In this document: positions 1-10,788 of the stretch, one piece after another
Numbering within the stretch: the stretch's first letter is position 1
How the letters are laid out: every line of letters starts with the position of its first letter
Source: Butyriboletus loyo
Taxonomy: Eukaryota; Basidiomycota; Agaricomycetes; Boletales; Boletaceae
DNA: 64,000 bases
NCBI GenBank assembly: GCA_038093515.1
Contig: JBBPSI010000080.1
Span: 1 to 64,000 of the forward strand
Reading direction: 5' to 3'
Notes under the pieces: generated by a model
Database searches by the model: none
What the model was told of the DNA's origin: nothing
What the model saw: only the letters and a program-made list of their open reading frames with translations
Position numbers and translations under genes: made by a program

Positions 1-696
1 TATCTGAATTCAGGACCTGGCGGCGTCGGCGGTCTTTTCGTTCATGACAAGTGGGAAAGCGAGAAAGCGCCACAGTACGCATTTCTTCACCGCTTCCGGT
101 TACAAGATTGCTGGACTAGAATTTTACCACACCTTAGGTATGCAGGGTGGTGGGGACATGACCCTGTCACACGATTTTCGATGCCCCCTAAATTCTCTGC
201 CATACCCGGTGCTCAAGGGTACCAACAATCCAATCCATCGGTGTTGGCAACAGTTTCATTGCTTGGCAGCTTGCGGGTATTCGAAGAAGTCGGCATGATG
301 GAACCCCTGCGCGAACGATCAGTGTTGCTGACCGGCTATTTGGAGAGTCTGTTGGTCAAATCAGCATTTTATGTGGCAACCAACTTGGTTTCCGAAAAAT
401 ACCCACCTGAAGATGAAACACGGGCCCGGAAACTACCGCCTGCTTTCACCATCATTACTCCCGACGCCCCGGAGTCGAGGGGTGCCCAGCTGTCTCTGCT
501 CTTCTTTCCCGCTGGGTCGGGTATTATGCTAAGAGTATTCGACTGCTTGTTATCGAAGGGTGTTGTCGGGGATGAGAGGAAGCCCGACGTTATGCGGCTG
601 ACACCTGCCCCACTGTATAGCACGAAGCTAGACTGCGAACGAGCAGCCTTGGCGTTAGAAGAGGGATTTCAATTATTAGTAAAGGAATACGATTAA
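1..696 (+). CDS. BNA5: Kynureninase, 3' part (5' end outside window)
   Basis: PLP-dependent cytosolic enzyme that cleaves 3-hydroxykynurenine to 3-hydroxyanthranilate and alanine (kynurenine to anthranilate) in the tryptophan-to-NAD pathway. Reading starts in frame at base 1 with YLNSGPGGVGG, the block just after the PLP lysine of the family, so the lysine itself lies left of the window. One intron, about 99-137 (39 nt, short for this window), joins to YAGWWGHDPVTRFSM and then FSAIPGAQGYQQSNPS, a kynureninase signature. The exons are 1-98 and 138-696. The C-terminus is complete and ends 4 bp before the stop of the convergent formamidase gene. Family assignment is firm; the exact intron edge is less so. 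Confidence 0.9.
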   Translation, partial: YLNSGPGGVGGLFVHDKWESEKAPQYAFLHRFRLQDCWTRILPHLRYAGWWGHDPVTRFSMPPKFSAIPGAQGYQQSNPSVLATVSLLGSLRVFEEVGMMEPLRERSVLLTGYLESLLVKSAFYVATNLVSEKYPPEDETRARKLPPAFTIITPDAPESRGAQLSLLFFPAGSGIMLRVFDCLLSKGVVGDERKPDVMRLTPAPLYSTKLDCERAALALEEGFQLLVKEYD

Positions 697-700
697 GAAG

Positions 701-1610
701 TCATTTGCATGTACTTAGTACCTCCACACCCACAACACCGCTGATGTAGTTGTCTATCATGACAATATATTTGGAACTGTTTAGGATATCATTGTGTTCG
801 TCATCCAAGTCATCGAACGACTTGGAAACCAGACATGGTCTTTGCCTCAGGGAATCATACATTGCCTCGCTCTGATGCTCATCTATCAGCGTGTCCCCTT
901 TAGAGTGTACGATGAACCAGCGTATATGCTGGCCTTTTGGATCGATTGTTGCTTTGATGACCGACACGTCCTCGAAAGAGTCCCTTTTTCCGAATGTATT
1001 TTCGATGAACCAGGATCTGTACGCCGGAAAACTCGAGAGTAATAAATCAATGTCGTATATGCCCTCTGACATGATGATGGCTGCGATGGATTGAACGAGT
1101 TCATCAGATGGACAAACGGTCCCCGAGTCGCCCGGCATGTGCAAGAAAATGGTACAGAGCATGTGTGCGGAGCAACTGTGGCCGATCAGAAAGAGCTTGC
1201 TCGGTTTTCGAAGCAGATGCCCCCCGTTCTCGGTGTGCCACCAAAGGACGAATTCGAGGAACTGGAGGGCATCCTTGGCGTGTGCTGGATGGCGGAGGTG
1301 ATTGTCTGGTGTGGGCTCCGTGGGTGTGAGCCGATAGTTGGGAAGCGCGACTGGGTATCCTGTGGATGTGGCGAGCTTGCGGCCCAAGGCAGCATGATCG
1401 GCCTTGTCTTCCCTGATGCCGTTACGATCTCAATATGCTCGAGTCGGATGACGATAAAATGCCTCACGTTCTCCACGCACCCCCGTGGATGAAACAGATG
1501 AGAGCGGAAGGGTCTGGTAGATGCCTTGGGACGTAAATGTCAAACGTCTGGAATGTGTTTAGTGGTGCCGAGGGGAGGTACGAGACACCGAGATATTCGA
1601 CGAGCTCCAT
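701..1610 (-). CDS. BNA7: Kynurenine formamidase (arylformamidase), alpha/beta hydrolase
   Basis: Hydrolyses N-formylkynurenine to kynurenine, the step before kynureninase. Exons on the minus strand are 1468-1610 and 701-1412, with a 55-nt GT-AG intron; 284 aa. Splicing restores HGGAWRTEDKADHAALGRK, containing the HGGAW oxyanion motif of the formamidase/esterase group. The nucleophile elbow is GHSCS, and the candidate acid and base are D in SKGDTLID and H in DEHND. The ATG at 1610 is the first in frame; the reading frame upstream reaches back to 1700 only with a TTG and then meets a stop. It is tail-to-tail with kynureninase and shares a 147-bp upstream gap with PMP3. The substrate call rests on HGGAW plus the neighbour; a generic carboxylesterase is the alternative. 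Confidence 0.78.
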
Positions 1611-1757
1611 GAGCGCAGGGGAGAAGGAGCACCAAGTAGCGTTATGTAAGTAGTGACGTCGTTCTCTCGTTGTTCGATCGGACACGGGCGAAGGGGACAA
1701 CCTATAAAGTCTGATGAACTGGCCTCGCTCTCTTCTTCCGTATCATTCCACGTAATA

Positions 1758-2202
1758 ATGGCTCTCACCGCGTCCGATTTATGCAAAGTGAGTCCATCTC
1801 CAACGCTCTCGCTGTCTCCTTCTCTGAGTCTCGTTAGATCATGTAAGTTCAATCGAGCTTCGCAACCACGTCCAGCTCAATTGTTCCATAAAGCATCGCT
1901 GTTATCTTGCCACCACTGGCAGTCTTCCTCGAGCGGGGCTGCGGCGCTGATTTCGTATGTCTCCCCAGCCCTTTCATACCTCGCCTCACTTCTCATCCTG
2001 CCGCATATTCGTCAGCTTATCAATATTTGTCTGACGATTCTCGGTTGGCTGTAAGTACCGTCAACAGCATTTCCATAGCTGCTCTCTCTGACGTACCTTC
2101 CGCAAGGCCCGGCGTCATCCATGGTTGGCACATTCATACCATCTCTCACGTTTCTTCACTGAAGATACTCCAATAGCAATCTACATCATCTTGAAATACT
2201 GA
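1758..2202 (+). CDS. PMP3: Pmp3-family plasma membrane proteolipid, six exons
   Basis: A 57-residue, two-helix membrane protein of the Pmp3/UPF0057 family, which affects plasma membrane potential and cation tolerance. Exons are 1758-1787, 1838-1842 (5 nt), 1894-1954, 2016-2050, 2107-2123 (17 nt) and 2177-2202; all five introns are GT-AG and the sum is 174 nt. The product starts MALTASDLCKIIIAVILPP, carries AVFLERGCGADF and LINICLTILGWLPGVIH, and ends IYIILKY, which is the family pattern end to end. No unspliced frame encodes it. TATAAA-like sequence at 1703-1708 lies about 50 bp upstream. Divergent from the formamidase gene. Confidence 0.93.
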
Positions 2203-2312
2203 GACCAACCTCCCGTGTTGGTTTCTGCATCAGCGACGAGAATGGTTTAAATGCCACTCAGACAGACATTGGTCTCTAGTGTAATTGAATGTCGTGTAAC
2301 GTCCACATGAAT

Positions 2313-5236
2313 TTACTCGCTCTCCTCTTCTCCCTCTTCCGATTCATCGTCATCATCGTCTTCTTCCCCTTCGTCATCCTCCGATGTCATCTGTGGTTTC
2401 ACGGAACCAGGTGGCTGTGGTACAAGAGTCCCAGGCTTGACATCATCATCTCCCTCCTCGTCCTCATCTTCCTCCTCGCTCTCCTGCTCGTCGAATTGTT
2501 TGATCATATGGGCTCCTACAGTCCAGCATTTCTTAAAGTTCTCCTGAGACGCTGGAGGCTTCACCCCTTCGCCTTGTGCACTCGGTTTCTTGTACCAGTT
2601 CCGAATGTCGTCTTCCTCCACAATGTCTTCCTGGTATAGTGCAGCAAGAATTTGTCCGAACATAGGCAAACGGTCCGACGACGCACAGTACTCCTATGAG
2701 ACAATCCATGTCAGTAGCGCTGACATACATCTTGCGTCGTCATCATCACCTGCAAGATCTCGATGGTTTCCACTGCATCGACACCGCCAATCCTGTCAAT
2801 TAGACTACCCCACCTGCTGATCATGGCCGCAATTTCTTGCCGTTGTGGTAGCCCACCCCCATCGACTATCTTTATCCGACTCACAATAGCTGCCACCACA
2901 GCCTCCCTGACCAGTCGGAGAGGAACGTTGCTCGCCATTCTGAGTGTCTTTAGTTCCACGGCGGCATTATCGACAGAGTGACCCTCGGCAAATGCACGGT
3001 CCAGTGACTGTGTGACCTCATGTTGGAACTCGGAAATCGCAGCAGAGTCCGCTTGAGCGACGAGGTTGGAAGGAACACTCAAAGGAAGAGACGTCGAGGA
3101 AGATGCTAGACTCAGACCACCCTCGTCCTCAGAGTCCGACTCGGATTCTGATCCTGATTCAGAGGATGTCAGCGAGCCTGGATCCGACAATTCGAGGTCA
3201 GAAGCATCGTCACCTAGCCATGACATTTTGGTAAGTATATATACTGCGTAAATGGTCACGGGAACAGAGCATACCAATGCGCATCAGTCGCTGGTTAGCG
3301 GGGTGCTCAACCTCATCGATATCTTCGTCCTCGTCAATCTTGGGCTCAGGCCATATAATCGCGTTAGATTCTGGCCCAAGTTTTTCGAGCGCAGCGGGAT
3401 CCTGATCTAAAACAAGACATGAGTATTAGGCAGACATTTTTTTAACTGGCACTTACTAGCTCCCACTTCCTCGTAGTCGGAGTCTTCTTCTCCCTCGCTC
3501 TCATCCTCTTCATCGTTATCCTCTTCCTCTTCGTCGTCTGCTTCATCGTCTTCATCTTCACTGGCCTCCTCTTCGTCCGCCTCTTCGTCCTCGTGGTCAT
3601 CCTGGCATTTCTTTAACAATTTCTGGAAAGGGTCCAATCTGGCTTGGGGACCGATGGTGACCTTATCGGCAATCAGACACCCCCGCTCAACCCGACTGGT
3701 CTCCTTGATCTGAACACCAGCTCCAATGATGCTGTACTCGATCATACAATTCGGGCCAATGACAACGCCATCGAAGAGGTACGAGTTGCGAACGACGGAA
3801 CCCGCTCCAATGACACAACGTTGCCCGAGAACAGAAGCGACGACCTGTGCGTTTTCCGCGATCTGGCTCTTTGATCCAATGAGCGTCTGGTTGCCGATTT
3901 TGCATGTTCTGTTCGGGGTCGCGAGTGAGAACGCAGGAGGTCGCGACGTGTCGTGCAAACCCACCTGGAAAGCATGACAGAACCGTCCGCTGCGATGTAC
4001 TTGTTCCCGCGGAGATGCTCGTACGAGTGTCCGGCAGGATGATTGTCGTCCGGAACGAGCGGGAACGTCCATCTAGATAGGATGTCTTTGCTGAAAGCTG
4101 AATTGGTGGAGGACGATAGCCAAGGCAAAGTAATAACCAACCTGATGGAATCGTAGCTCTTGGTGTCCTTGACGCGGGCCGCATACCCATCCTTTGCAAT
4201 GTAGCAATGAATATTCTTCATAAGTAAGTCGGATGTGAGGATGCCGTGTACGAAATCTCTCCGGATGTCTCCATAGTCAAAGTTGTCTTGGAATAGTGAC
4301 GGGACCTGCCATCGCATGGTCGAGTCAGTGATATGAGGAACCCTTGCAGGTGCACGTACCTCGACAGAGCAAACATCAATCGAACAATCGATGAGGTCGT
4401 TCCGGATATCTACTTCGGGATGCTCGGCAAGGATCTCACGCGGAATATTGGCGTACTTCTTGGGTGGGTAGCCAGTGACAGGCTCATAATGCAAGCACTC
4501 CGATGTTTTCGGATCCAGAACGAAGACGGCAGAGTCTCCCTTTGGTCTGATCCAAGGACGTCAGCTACGGCGTGCAAAGAAGCACTCGGAGACGCACCGG
4601 GTCCGATGGTGCGCGCCGCTCTCTTTTACTACCATCGTCATGATAGCGTCCTTGTTCGTTTTTCGACGCTCTTTGTGAACACGAACGACTTCATCGATCC
4701 GGATGTTGCTGACGAGATCACCCGTGATGAGAACGAAATCGGAAGTGATGATCCCGTGCGTGTAGATATCTCGCATGGCATCTCCAGGAGAAAATGTCTG
4801 CTTCGCAGTGACAATGGGGACGATCTTCAAGCCAGTACTGGGCTTGGACCATTTGGAGTTTCTATTTGGCCAGAGGAAATACGAAAAATGAGTAACGACG
4901 TCAAAGGAGGATTGAGATCGTGCACACTTTATTGCTGCCTTGACAAGCTCAGCATGTGAACGACATATAACGAATATTTCCTGCACGCCAGCCAGGGAAA
5001 GGCTTTCAAAGGTCCAGTCGAGGAGTGGTGCATTACAGATGGGCAGTAGACACTGGTAGTTGTGATCAACGAGTGAGGTTGGGTGAACGATCCGAGTGAC
5101 TACTTGCCCTTGGCTTGTGTCTGGTTAGAGGAGCAAATCGTCTGTTGAAACTGTCTGCGAGTACTACGGCTTGAAGGACCTCTTCCTTGTCGTCAACTAA
5201 TCGCTCTTTGGCGACGGCAGAAGACTTTGGAGCCAT
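2313..5236 (-). CDS. GCD6: Translation initiation factor eIF2B subunit epsilon
   Basis: Catalytic subunit of the eIF2 guanine-nucleotide exchange factor in the cytosol. Nine exons on the minus strand: 5108-5236, 4598-5052, 4360-4546, 4142-4305, 3965-4090, 3457-3908, 3275-3406, 2750-3213 and 2313-2693; 829 aa. Order of parts: nucleotidyltransferase-like domain (LLPICNAPLLDWTFE, then VFVLDPKT), left-handed beta-helix hexapeptides (GNKYIAADGSVML, NQTLIGSKSQIAENA, CVIGAGSVVRNSYLF), a long acidic tract, a Ser/Glu-rich linker and a C-terminal W2/HEAT domain with acidic end (EEDDIRNWY). Intron 1 (5053-5107) has a GC donor; no GT donor keeps the frame. The length exceeds yeast Gcd6 because of the acidic linkers. 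Starts at MAPKSSAVAKERLVDDKEE. Confidence 0.95.
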
Positions 5237-5610
5237 TCGTTTCCGTCAGGAGTGGGACGGTGCAGTCGAGTCACATCTCGATATCACTCATCCACCATTT
5301 TCTGGGAAGCCCTCCACATTTGATTACACGAAGGACTTATATAACATGCAAAGCTCGATCCACCCATGCGCAGAGTAGAGGGTATCAATCAGATGAATCG
5401 ACATTAGCCAGTGAAAAACACGGATCGCGGTAGTCATGAGGGAGCCGTCAAGTAAAAGCAAACCACATCCAGCGAGTAGTGTAAGGGAAAGGAAAGGCAA
5501 GTCATAAACAGAAGTGGAATCCGCAGCCACCAGTGGTATAAGTCGACCACAGATGACATACCAGAGAGAATAAAACTGAAGATCGTAAATGGCGCTAGTC
5601 AAAAACTCGT
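5237..5610. other. Intergenic: eIF2B epsilon promoter side
   Basis: This 374-bp stretch lies between the minus-strand eIF2B epsilon start and the end of the next minus-strand gene. I see no exon pattern, tRNA or strong repeat. It should hold the upstream region of eIF2B epsilon and the 3' UTR of the Ala/Pro/Glu-rich gene. Confidence 0.5.
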
Positions 5611-6782
5611 TTATGCAGCGGCAGCGATAACGGGGGCAGCAGCAGGAGCAGGTTCAGATGCCTCAGTGGGAGGCTCCGCAGCAGCGGGAGCAGGCGCATC
5701 CGTAGCGGGGTTCTCCAGTGGTGGAAGAGGAGTTGGCTCATCAATCACGGGAGGGTTCTCGTCCACCTTTGCAGGCGTATTGACTTCCTGTTTCTTGATC
5801 TTGAAGAAATCAGTAACCCGCGCTGATATACGGCGGCCAACTTTGACCGCTCTGGGATCTTTATCCTTCTTTTCCTCAACCTAAGGCACCTGTCAGAATT
5901 GAATGTATATCGGTTCCGAGTTATCTTACCTTTTCTTCCTTGGGAGCCTCCGCAGCAGGGGTTTCAGCTGGCGCAGATTCAGCCGCAGGCTCAGCGGGGG
6001 TGGCAGGGGGTTCCTCAACAGCAGGTGCTGTCTCGGTCTCCTTCACAGGCTCAGCTACGGGGACCTCTTCTGCGGCGGGAGCGTCTTCTACCTTGACCGG
6101 TTCCTCAGGCGCAACTTCGGCAGATCCCTCCTCGGCAGGAGCAGGAGCGGCGGGCTCAGGCTGGGAGATTGTCACTAAAATTAGCATCGGATCAATGTGT
6201 TACTCACTTCGTCCTTCTTCTTTTCCTTTTTGGGGCTCTTAGGAGCCTTCACCTTCTTCTCGACCTGCTTGAACGGGGCAAGGATCTTAGAAAGAATCCC
6301 AGGACTCTTTGGCCTGTCCTCCTTCTTAGGAGCCTCAGCAGGTGCATCCTAGCAAAGATTTTCATTTTGAGCACGTCATCACGTCCTGCGACAATAAGAA
6401 ACGCACGGCCTTGGCTTCTTCCTTGACGGGCTCAGCAGCAGGAGCCTCAGTGGCAGGCTCCGCGGGCGCGTCGGTGGTAGCCTCAGCGGCGGGTTCCTGA
6501 AAGAGAATGTGTCAATTTCAACGCGACGGCGGTTGTGTGGCACCAGGATGCTCACCGCAGCCTTGGGCTCTTCTTCCTTGGGTGCGTCCTGCGGTGAAAA
6601 AAAAATGAGACGTTACCAGAAAGAAGGATGAAAAGATGTACAACGGCGGGAGCAGCCTCAGCAGCGGGAGCAGGCTGCTCAGCAACGGGAGCCTCGGTGA
6701 CGGTGACAGGCTCGACAGCGGGGGTCTCAACAGCCTTGACTTCCTCAACAGCAGCAGCAACGGTGGCCTCGGTAGCAGACAT
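5611..6782 (-). CDS. Ala/Pro/Glu-rich low-complexity protein, six phase-0 exons
   Basis: Function not recognised. Exons on the minus strand are 6642-6782, 6556-6588, 6407-6496, 6208-6348, 5930-6160 and 5611-5880, giving 301 aa. Every exon length is a multiple of three, so all five introns are phase 0. The protein begins MSATEATVAAAVEEVKAVE and is mostly EAPAAE-, EPVKEE- and TPAEPAAE-like units. Two basic islands break the pattern: KSPGILSKILAPFKQVEKKV near residues 100-120 and VGRRISARVTDFFKIKK near 225-242, both possible amphipathic or binding segments. No signal peptide or membrane helix is seen. The region upstream has pyrimidine/purine tracts. Likely an abundant, disordered cytosolic protein, but that is inference. 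Confidence 0.75.
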
Positions 6783-8595
6783 TATTGCAAGAAATGCAAA
6801 TGTGAGCTGAGGACAAGGATTAGGACGGATATAGGGAAAGGGTATAGAGACGACGAACGTGAAAAAAATATAAATGAGAAGAGAGAGAAGGGCGTGCTAC
6901 GCAACGCTGGGCCGTTGGCTAGAGAGAAGTAGGAGAGAGAGAGGAAGAGATACGGTTAAGAACAAATTCGCGCCCCTCTTATCCCTATTTGGCTCCGCTT
7001 ACGGGCCAAACAAAACACCTAACCTAATTTTTGGAGGGTTGTCAACCCACGTACGCAGCCTCCTTTTCCGGACGTGGACCTCTCACGGGGCCTACACGAC
7101 GGTGAGGATATTCACAAAATTCGGTGAGAGACGAGGAGGCCACCGTCCGCGTGTGGTCGAGGGTTCCTTGACGCGATGGTCCGTGCGGTGGCAGATCGCC
7201 AAGCCACCCAAAAGAAGGTGGGTGCACAAAGCAACGTTCAATATCACCGGATCACGTCACGGTCCAATTCAGCCACTTGCCGATCGCGACATTTCAACTC
7301 TCCCTCACACTTGGCGTGGTCTGCAGACAGGAGCCGAGCCCGGTCATGGGGCAGATCTTTTTTTTTTTTTTTCTTTTGCACAAGATAGGGCCTGTTTCAA
7401 CCTCGGGTGAAGGAGAGATACCAGATTCCCACGTTGGTCATCCCATCACCGTCATGTCATCTGACGCAATGCCGACTGTTTCACGATGTCGGTTGCGCCT
7501 TCCTCGCCGAGGGATCCAACGTTACTGCAGAACGGTGTTCTGCTACGCTCCCGGGACTGGCAGGCGTGTCCTCCTTCGCCCTGACGGTACGGACTCTGCA
7601 GTATGAGAACACCCGGATTGGCAGTTGGAAGCGTTCAAGCACGCGGCCGTCTGCATAACATACTTGACAACGGACGAAATAGCTCGCATGCTGGCTCTTG
7701 ACACGCCTCCACCCAACAGCCGAGTTAGTACCAAAGCATGAATCACATTGACGTGATTCTCGCATACGTTCGTGACCGACATCAGATCCGCACTCGCACC
7801 TGAAGAATCCAACGACTCTCTACCAGTACTACCTATTAATACGTGTAGTCATGGTTATGTGCTGATACGCTCGATAAAAAATTATAGACCGCCGACACCT
7901 CCTCGCTGCGTCCGTATGTATCCCAACTGAGATCCAAGGTGGAAGCGGGTATGCCATGCTGCAGCGTTGTCTTTCACTTTCACCGCTTATCCTACACGAT
8001 GACTTCGGGACGACCCACTCTAACTGCGTAGGTTCTCCACAGGAAGCAACTAGTATAATCTTGGTAAATTCACCATTACTGATACGGTAATTAATGTCCA
8101 CCGGGTCTCTCCTTGAAATGCACCGTCATGCTAAGTATTAGAGTAATAATTTGGTTTTCCCGGAGCCTTGCTTTCACAGATACGGCCTCACTCTCGGCCT
8201 TCGAATTCGGGTCTTGGAAATAGCACACGGTAGAAGACAGCGCTAGGACCTTGCGAACGTGCACACCGATCGACGTCAATGTTCGGCTGTTTTATCCTCG
8301 GTGAGAGTTCGTCGAGTCAACTTTGCGTCAACCTCAAACTCCACCATTGCTGTGTGGGTCTCAGACACTTACGATACCATTTGATCATCTTCACCCAGAT
8401 GTGACCCCAGCGTTTGCACCATCTCCATTCTACATTACCATGCAGTATACCTGGCGGCAAGCACACGTCATTTCAAATCTAATCGTACATCCATTTACTG
8501 TTATCATCGATGGCAGCTCAGACCTGGACGGTCACCAGATCCATGGTCGTTACGCAAAATTTGTATAGAATAAACAGACAGCCCTATGTCCCTAC
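6783..8595. other. Gene-poor stretch, no supported gene
   Basis: About 1.8 kb without a reading frame or exon chain I can support on either strand. It contains the upstream region of the Ala/Pro/Glu-rich gene (left end) and the 3' flank of NOP2 (right end). A run of 15 T followed by CTTTT sits at 7358-7377. The open frames here (for example 6874-7410 plus and 7481-7765 minus) show no family resemblance and no intron logic. A non-coding RNA gene cannot be excluded by eye. Confidence 0.45.
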
Positions 8596-10627
8596 TCAGC
8601 CTTGTGCCGGCCGTGGTGGCACCCGAAGACCCTTCGCCTTCATCTGTCTTCGTTTTCCCTCTGGGGAGGCAAGTGATAAACATGAGCAAAAGGTGGAATC
8701 TAACGGGAGCGACATGCTAACCTTCTATGAAGGGTCTGTCTTCTTCTGAATCGAAGGCCACGTCGTCCTCTACGGTCGGCAACTCAACACTGAGTTCACC
8801 CACAACCTTACCTCCAGTTTGAACTTTTGATCGCTTCTCTACCTTGAATTTGGCAACAAAGAAGCCATCCATGTTGTGCACATGGGGGTAGAAGCGTCGC
8901 GTCAATCGCACCGATGGCTCAAAATTCCTCCCGCGATACTTTGTAAAACCCTCGCGCCCGAATTCCAGGCCTGTGTCAACGAGTTTCACGTTCGGGCGTT
9001 TGCGTAGAGCGTAGTCCACAACGGCCTCATTCTCATCTACCGTAACGGAGCAAGTCGAATAGACGACGTAACCGCCTGATTTGGACTCGGGAGAGACGCT
9101 ATCGATAGCACACAAAATCAGTTGCTTTTGTAGATGGGCTAAAAGTTGAAAGTCGCGCTCAGACTGGAATGTAGTTTAGACAACGTTCATGAAACGAGTC
9201 AACGGACGCCACCTTATTAATCTTGACGCTCGAATCTTTGCTGATGACCCCTGTACCGCTGCATGGTGCATCTAGGAGAACCCGGTCGAACCCACCCATG
9301 ACTTTGGGGAATTCCCGTCCGTCGTATGAGCAAATCGTCACGTTCTTGCAGCCCATGCGATGAACATTTGCTGCAAGACTTTTCGTGCGAGCCTTGTTCG
9401 CATCGTTGGCAAAAACGTGACCCGTATTTTGAAGAAGGGCAGCGATGTGCGTCGCTTTCCCCCCCGGGGCAGAGGCCATATCAAGGACTCGCTCATTGGG
9501 CTGCGGCGCGAGGGCAATGACAGGAAGAAAGGAAGACGCTGCTTGAAGCATGTAATGTCCGGCGAGGTATTCGGGAGTTGCACCTTGAGATGCCTGAGGT
9601 GAACACACGAACATGCGAAGCATTCTACCACCTTACCAATGGGTACGGAGCTTTCGAATACTTGGAGCCCGACGTTTGTCCATTTTCCGATGGGTTCAAG
9701 GTTGACACTTCGGTTGATCAGTGCTTGAGCTAAATCTCGTCTTCGCGTCTTGAGGGTATTTGTACGGATAGTGACCGGTCGAGGGATCTCGTTCGCCTCA
9801 AAAAACTCGATGGCCTATTTCGGCTCAGATAACACTATACGGGAAGGAAATCAAAGATGGCATACCTCTGCCACTGGAAAGAGCTGGAACAACTTTTCGG
9901 CCAAGAAATCGTTGTACCCGTAATAGCTCGCAATGTCAGCAAGCAGTTGCTCTACATATTCTGACCGTGATCTGGGAACACAAGTCAGTCAACATACTAC
10001 AATACAATAGTTCGAGATCACAGACCTGTCCTTCTCCGCGAGTTTTTTAAAGTTGCAGAGTACTCGGACACAATGTCGCATTCGACGTTGTACGACCTGC
10101 ACATCAGATACACCTTTCTTTTCTTCTTCTCTTTCCTCAGTAGTCGGTAAGCGGAATGGTTCGCCCTCGTCTTCTTCCTCTTCCTCAGCTCCCATACCTG
10201 CATCCTCATCCTCATTCTCTGCCAAAGCGGCATTCTGCATCTCCTCTATGTCAAGTTCAGCTTCGCGGGCAGCTTCAGCATCCAATGCACGCGAGAGCTT
10301 CTCCATATTCCCCATCGTAACATGTTCGTCTCCCTCACCAGAATCCTCGTCCGATGACGACCATAGTTCGTTTGGTTCCGAAGTGGACGCATCGGTTTCG
10401 GGGGATGCCTCTCGTGACGTATCGAAAGATTTGTCTCGTTCTATCACAGGCTTTTTGGTCTCCTTGGCGCGCTTTGTGGCCCTAGGAAGGATGGGTTCAT
10501 CGAGCTCGGCGTCGACGTCGACGTCTGCCTTGCGTTTTCCGAGTTTTTTAGGTGATGGTCGGCGGGTGTCGGGATCGGGGAGGGGTACTGGCGGACCCTG
10601 CTTGTATTTTGCTCTTCTACCTCCCAT
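8596..10627 (-). CDS. NOP2: 25S rRNA (cytosine-C5) methyltransferase Nop2
   Basis: Nucleolar SAM-dependent NSUN-family enzyme that makes m5C in 25S rRNA and is needed for 60S assembly. Six minus-strand exons: 10026-10627, 9866-9971, 9637-9814, 9213-9583, 8722-9163 and 8596-8660; 587 aa. The N-terminal third is charged and disordered (basic, then Glu/Asp-rich). The catalytic core shows [20 protein letters not shown] motif [26 protein letters not shown] (motif IV Cys) and [14 protein letters not shown] (motif VI TC Cys). The open frame would stop at 8717, but a GT-AG intron at 8661-8721 joins a basic tail with [14 protein letters not shown], which keeps phase. Starts [10 protein letters not shown]. 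Confidence 0.95.
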
Positions 10628-10788
10628 GGTACTAAAGGATTAGATGTGCAGCTACTCGTAGCTAATTTTTTCCTCCTTCCCTATTCGGACAGTACTGCAT
10701 TCAGAAGTATGTGCCATGACATTGCAAAAGTAAAAAACAATAGGACAAACGAGACGAGTCACTGGTGGTTGAACTACAAGTCATTCCT

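Noticed and set aside
1559..1852. Upstream minus-strand frame and a TTG start at 1700 for the formamidase
   Set aside because: No ATG in the formamidase frame before 1610, and a stop follows upstream; the other frame here has no family resemblance and overlaps the PMP3 first exon.
6874..7410. 178-residue plus-strand frame in the gene-poor stretch
   Set aside because: No recognisable motif or splice logic, runs through the poly-T block, and composition is unlike the coding genes here.
8717..8722. Stop of NOP2 at 8717
   Set aside because: A GT-AG intron starting one base after the last full codon leads to a basic tail typical of the family and the whole model then closes in phase.
10053..10643. 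196-residue Ser-rich open frame on the plus strand
   Set aside because: It is the complement of the acidic, low-complexity first exon of NOP2; starts on TTG and has no family pattern.
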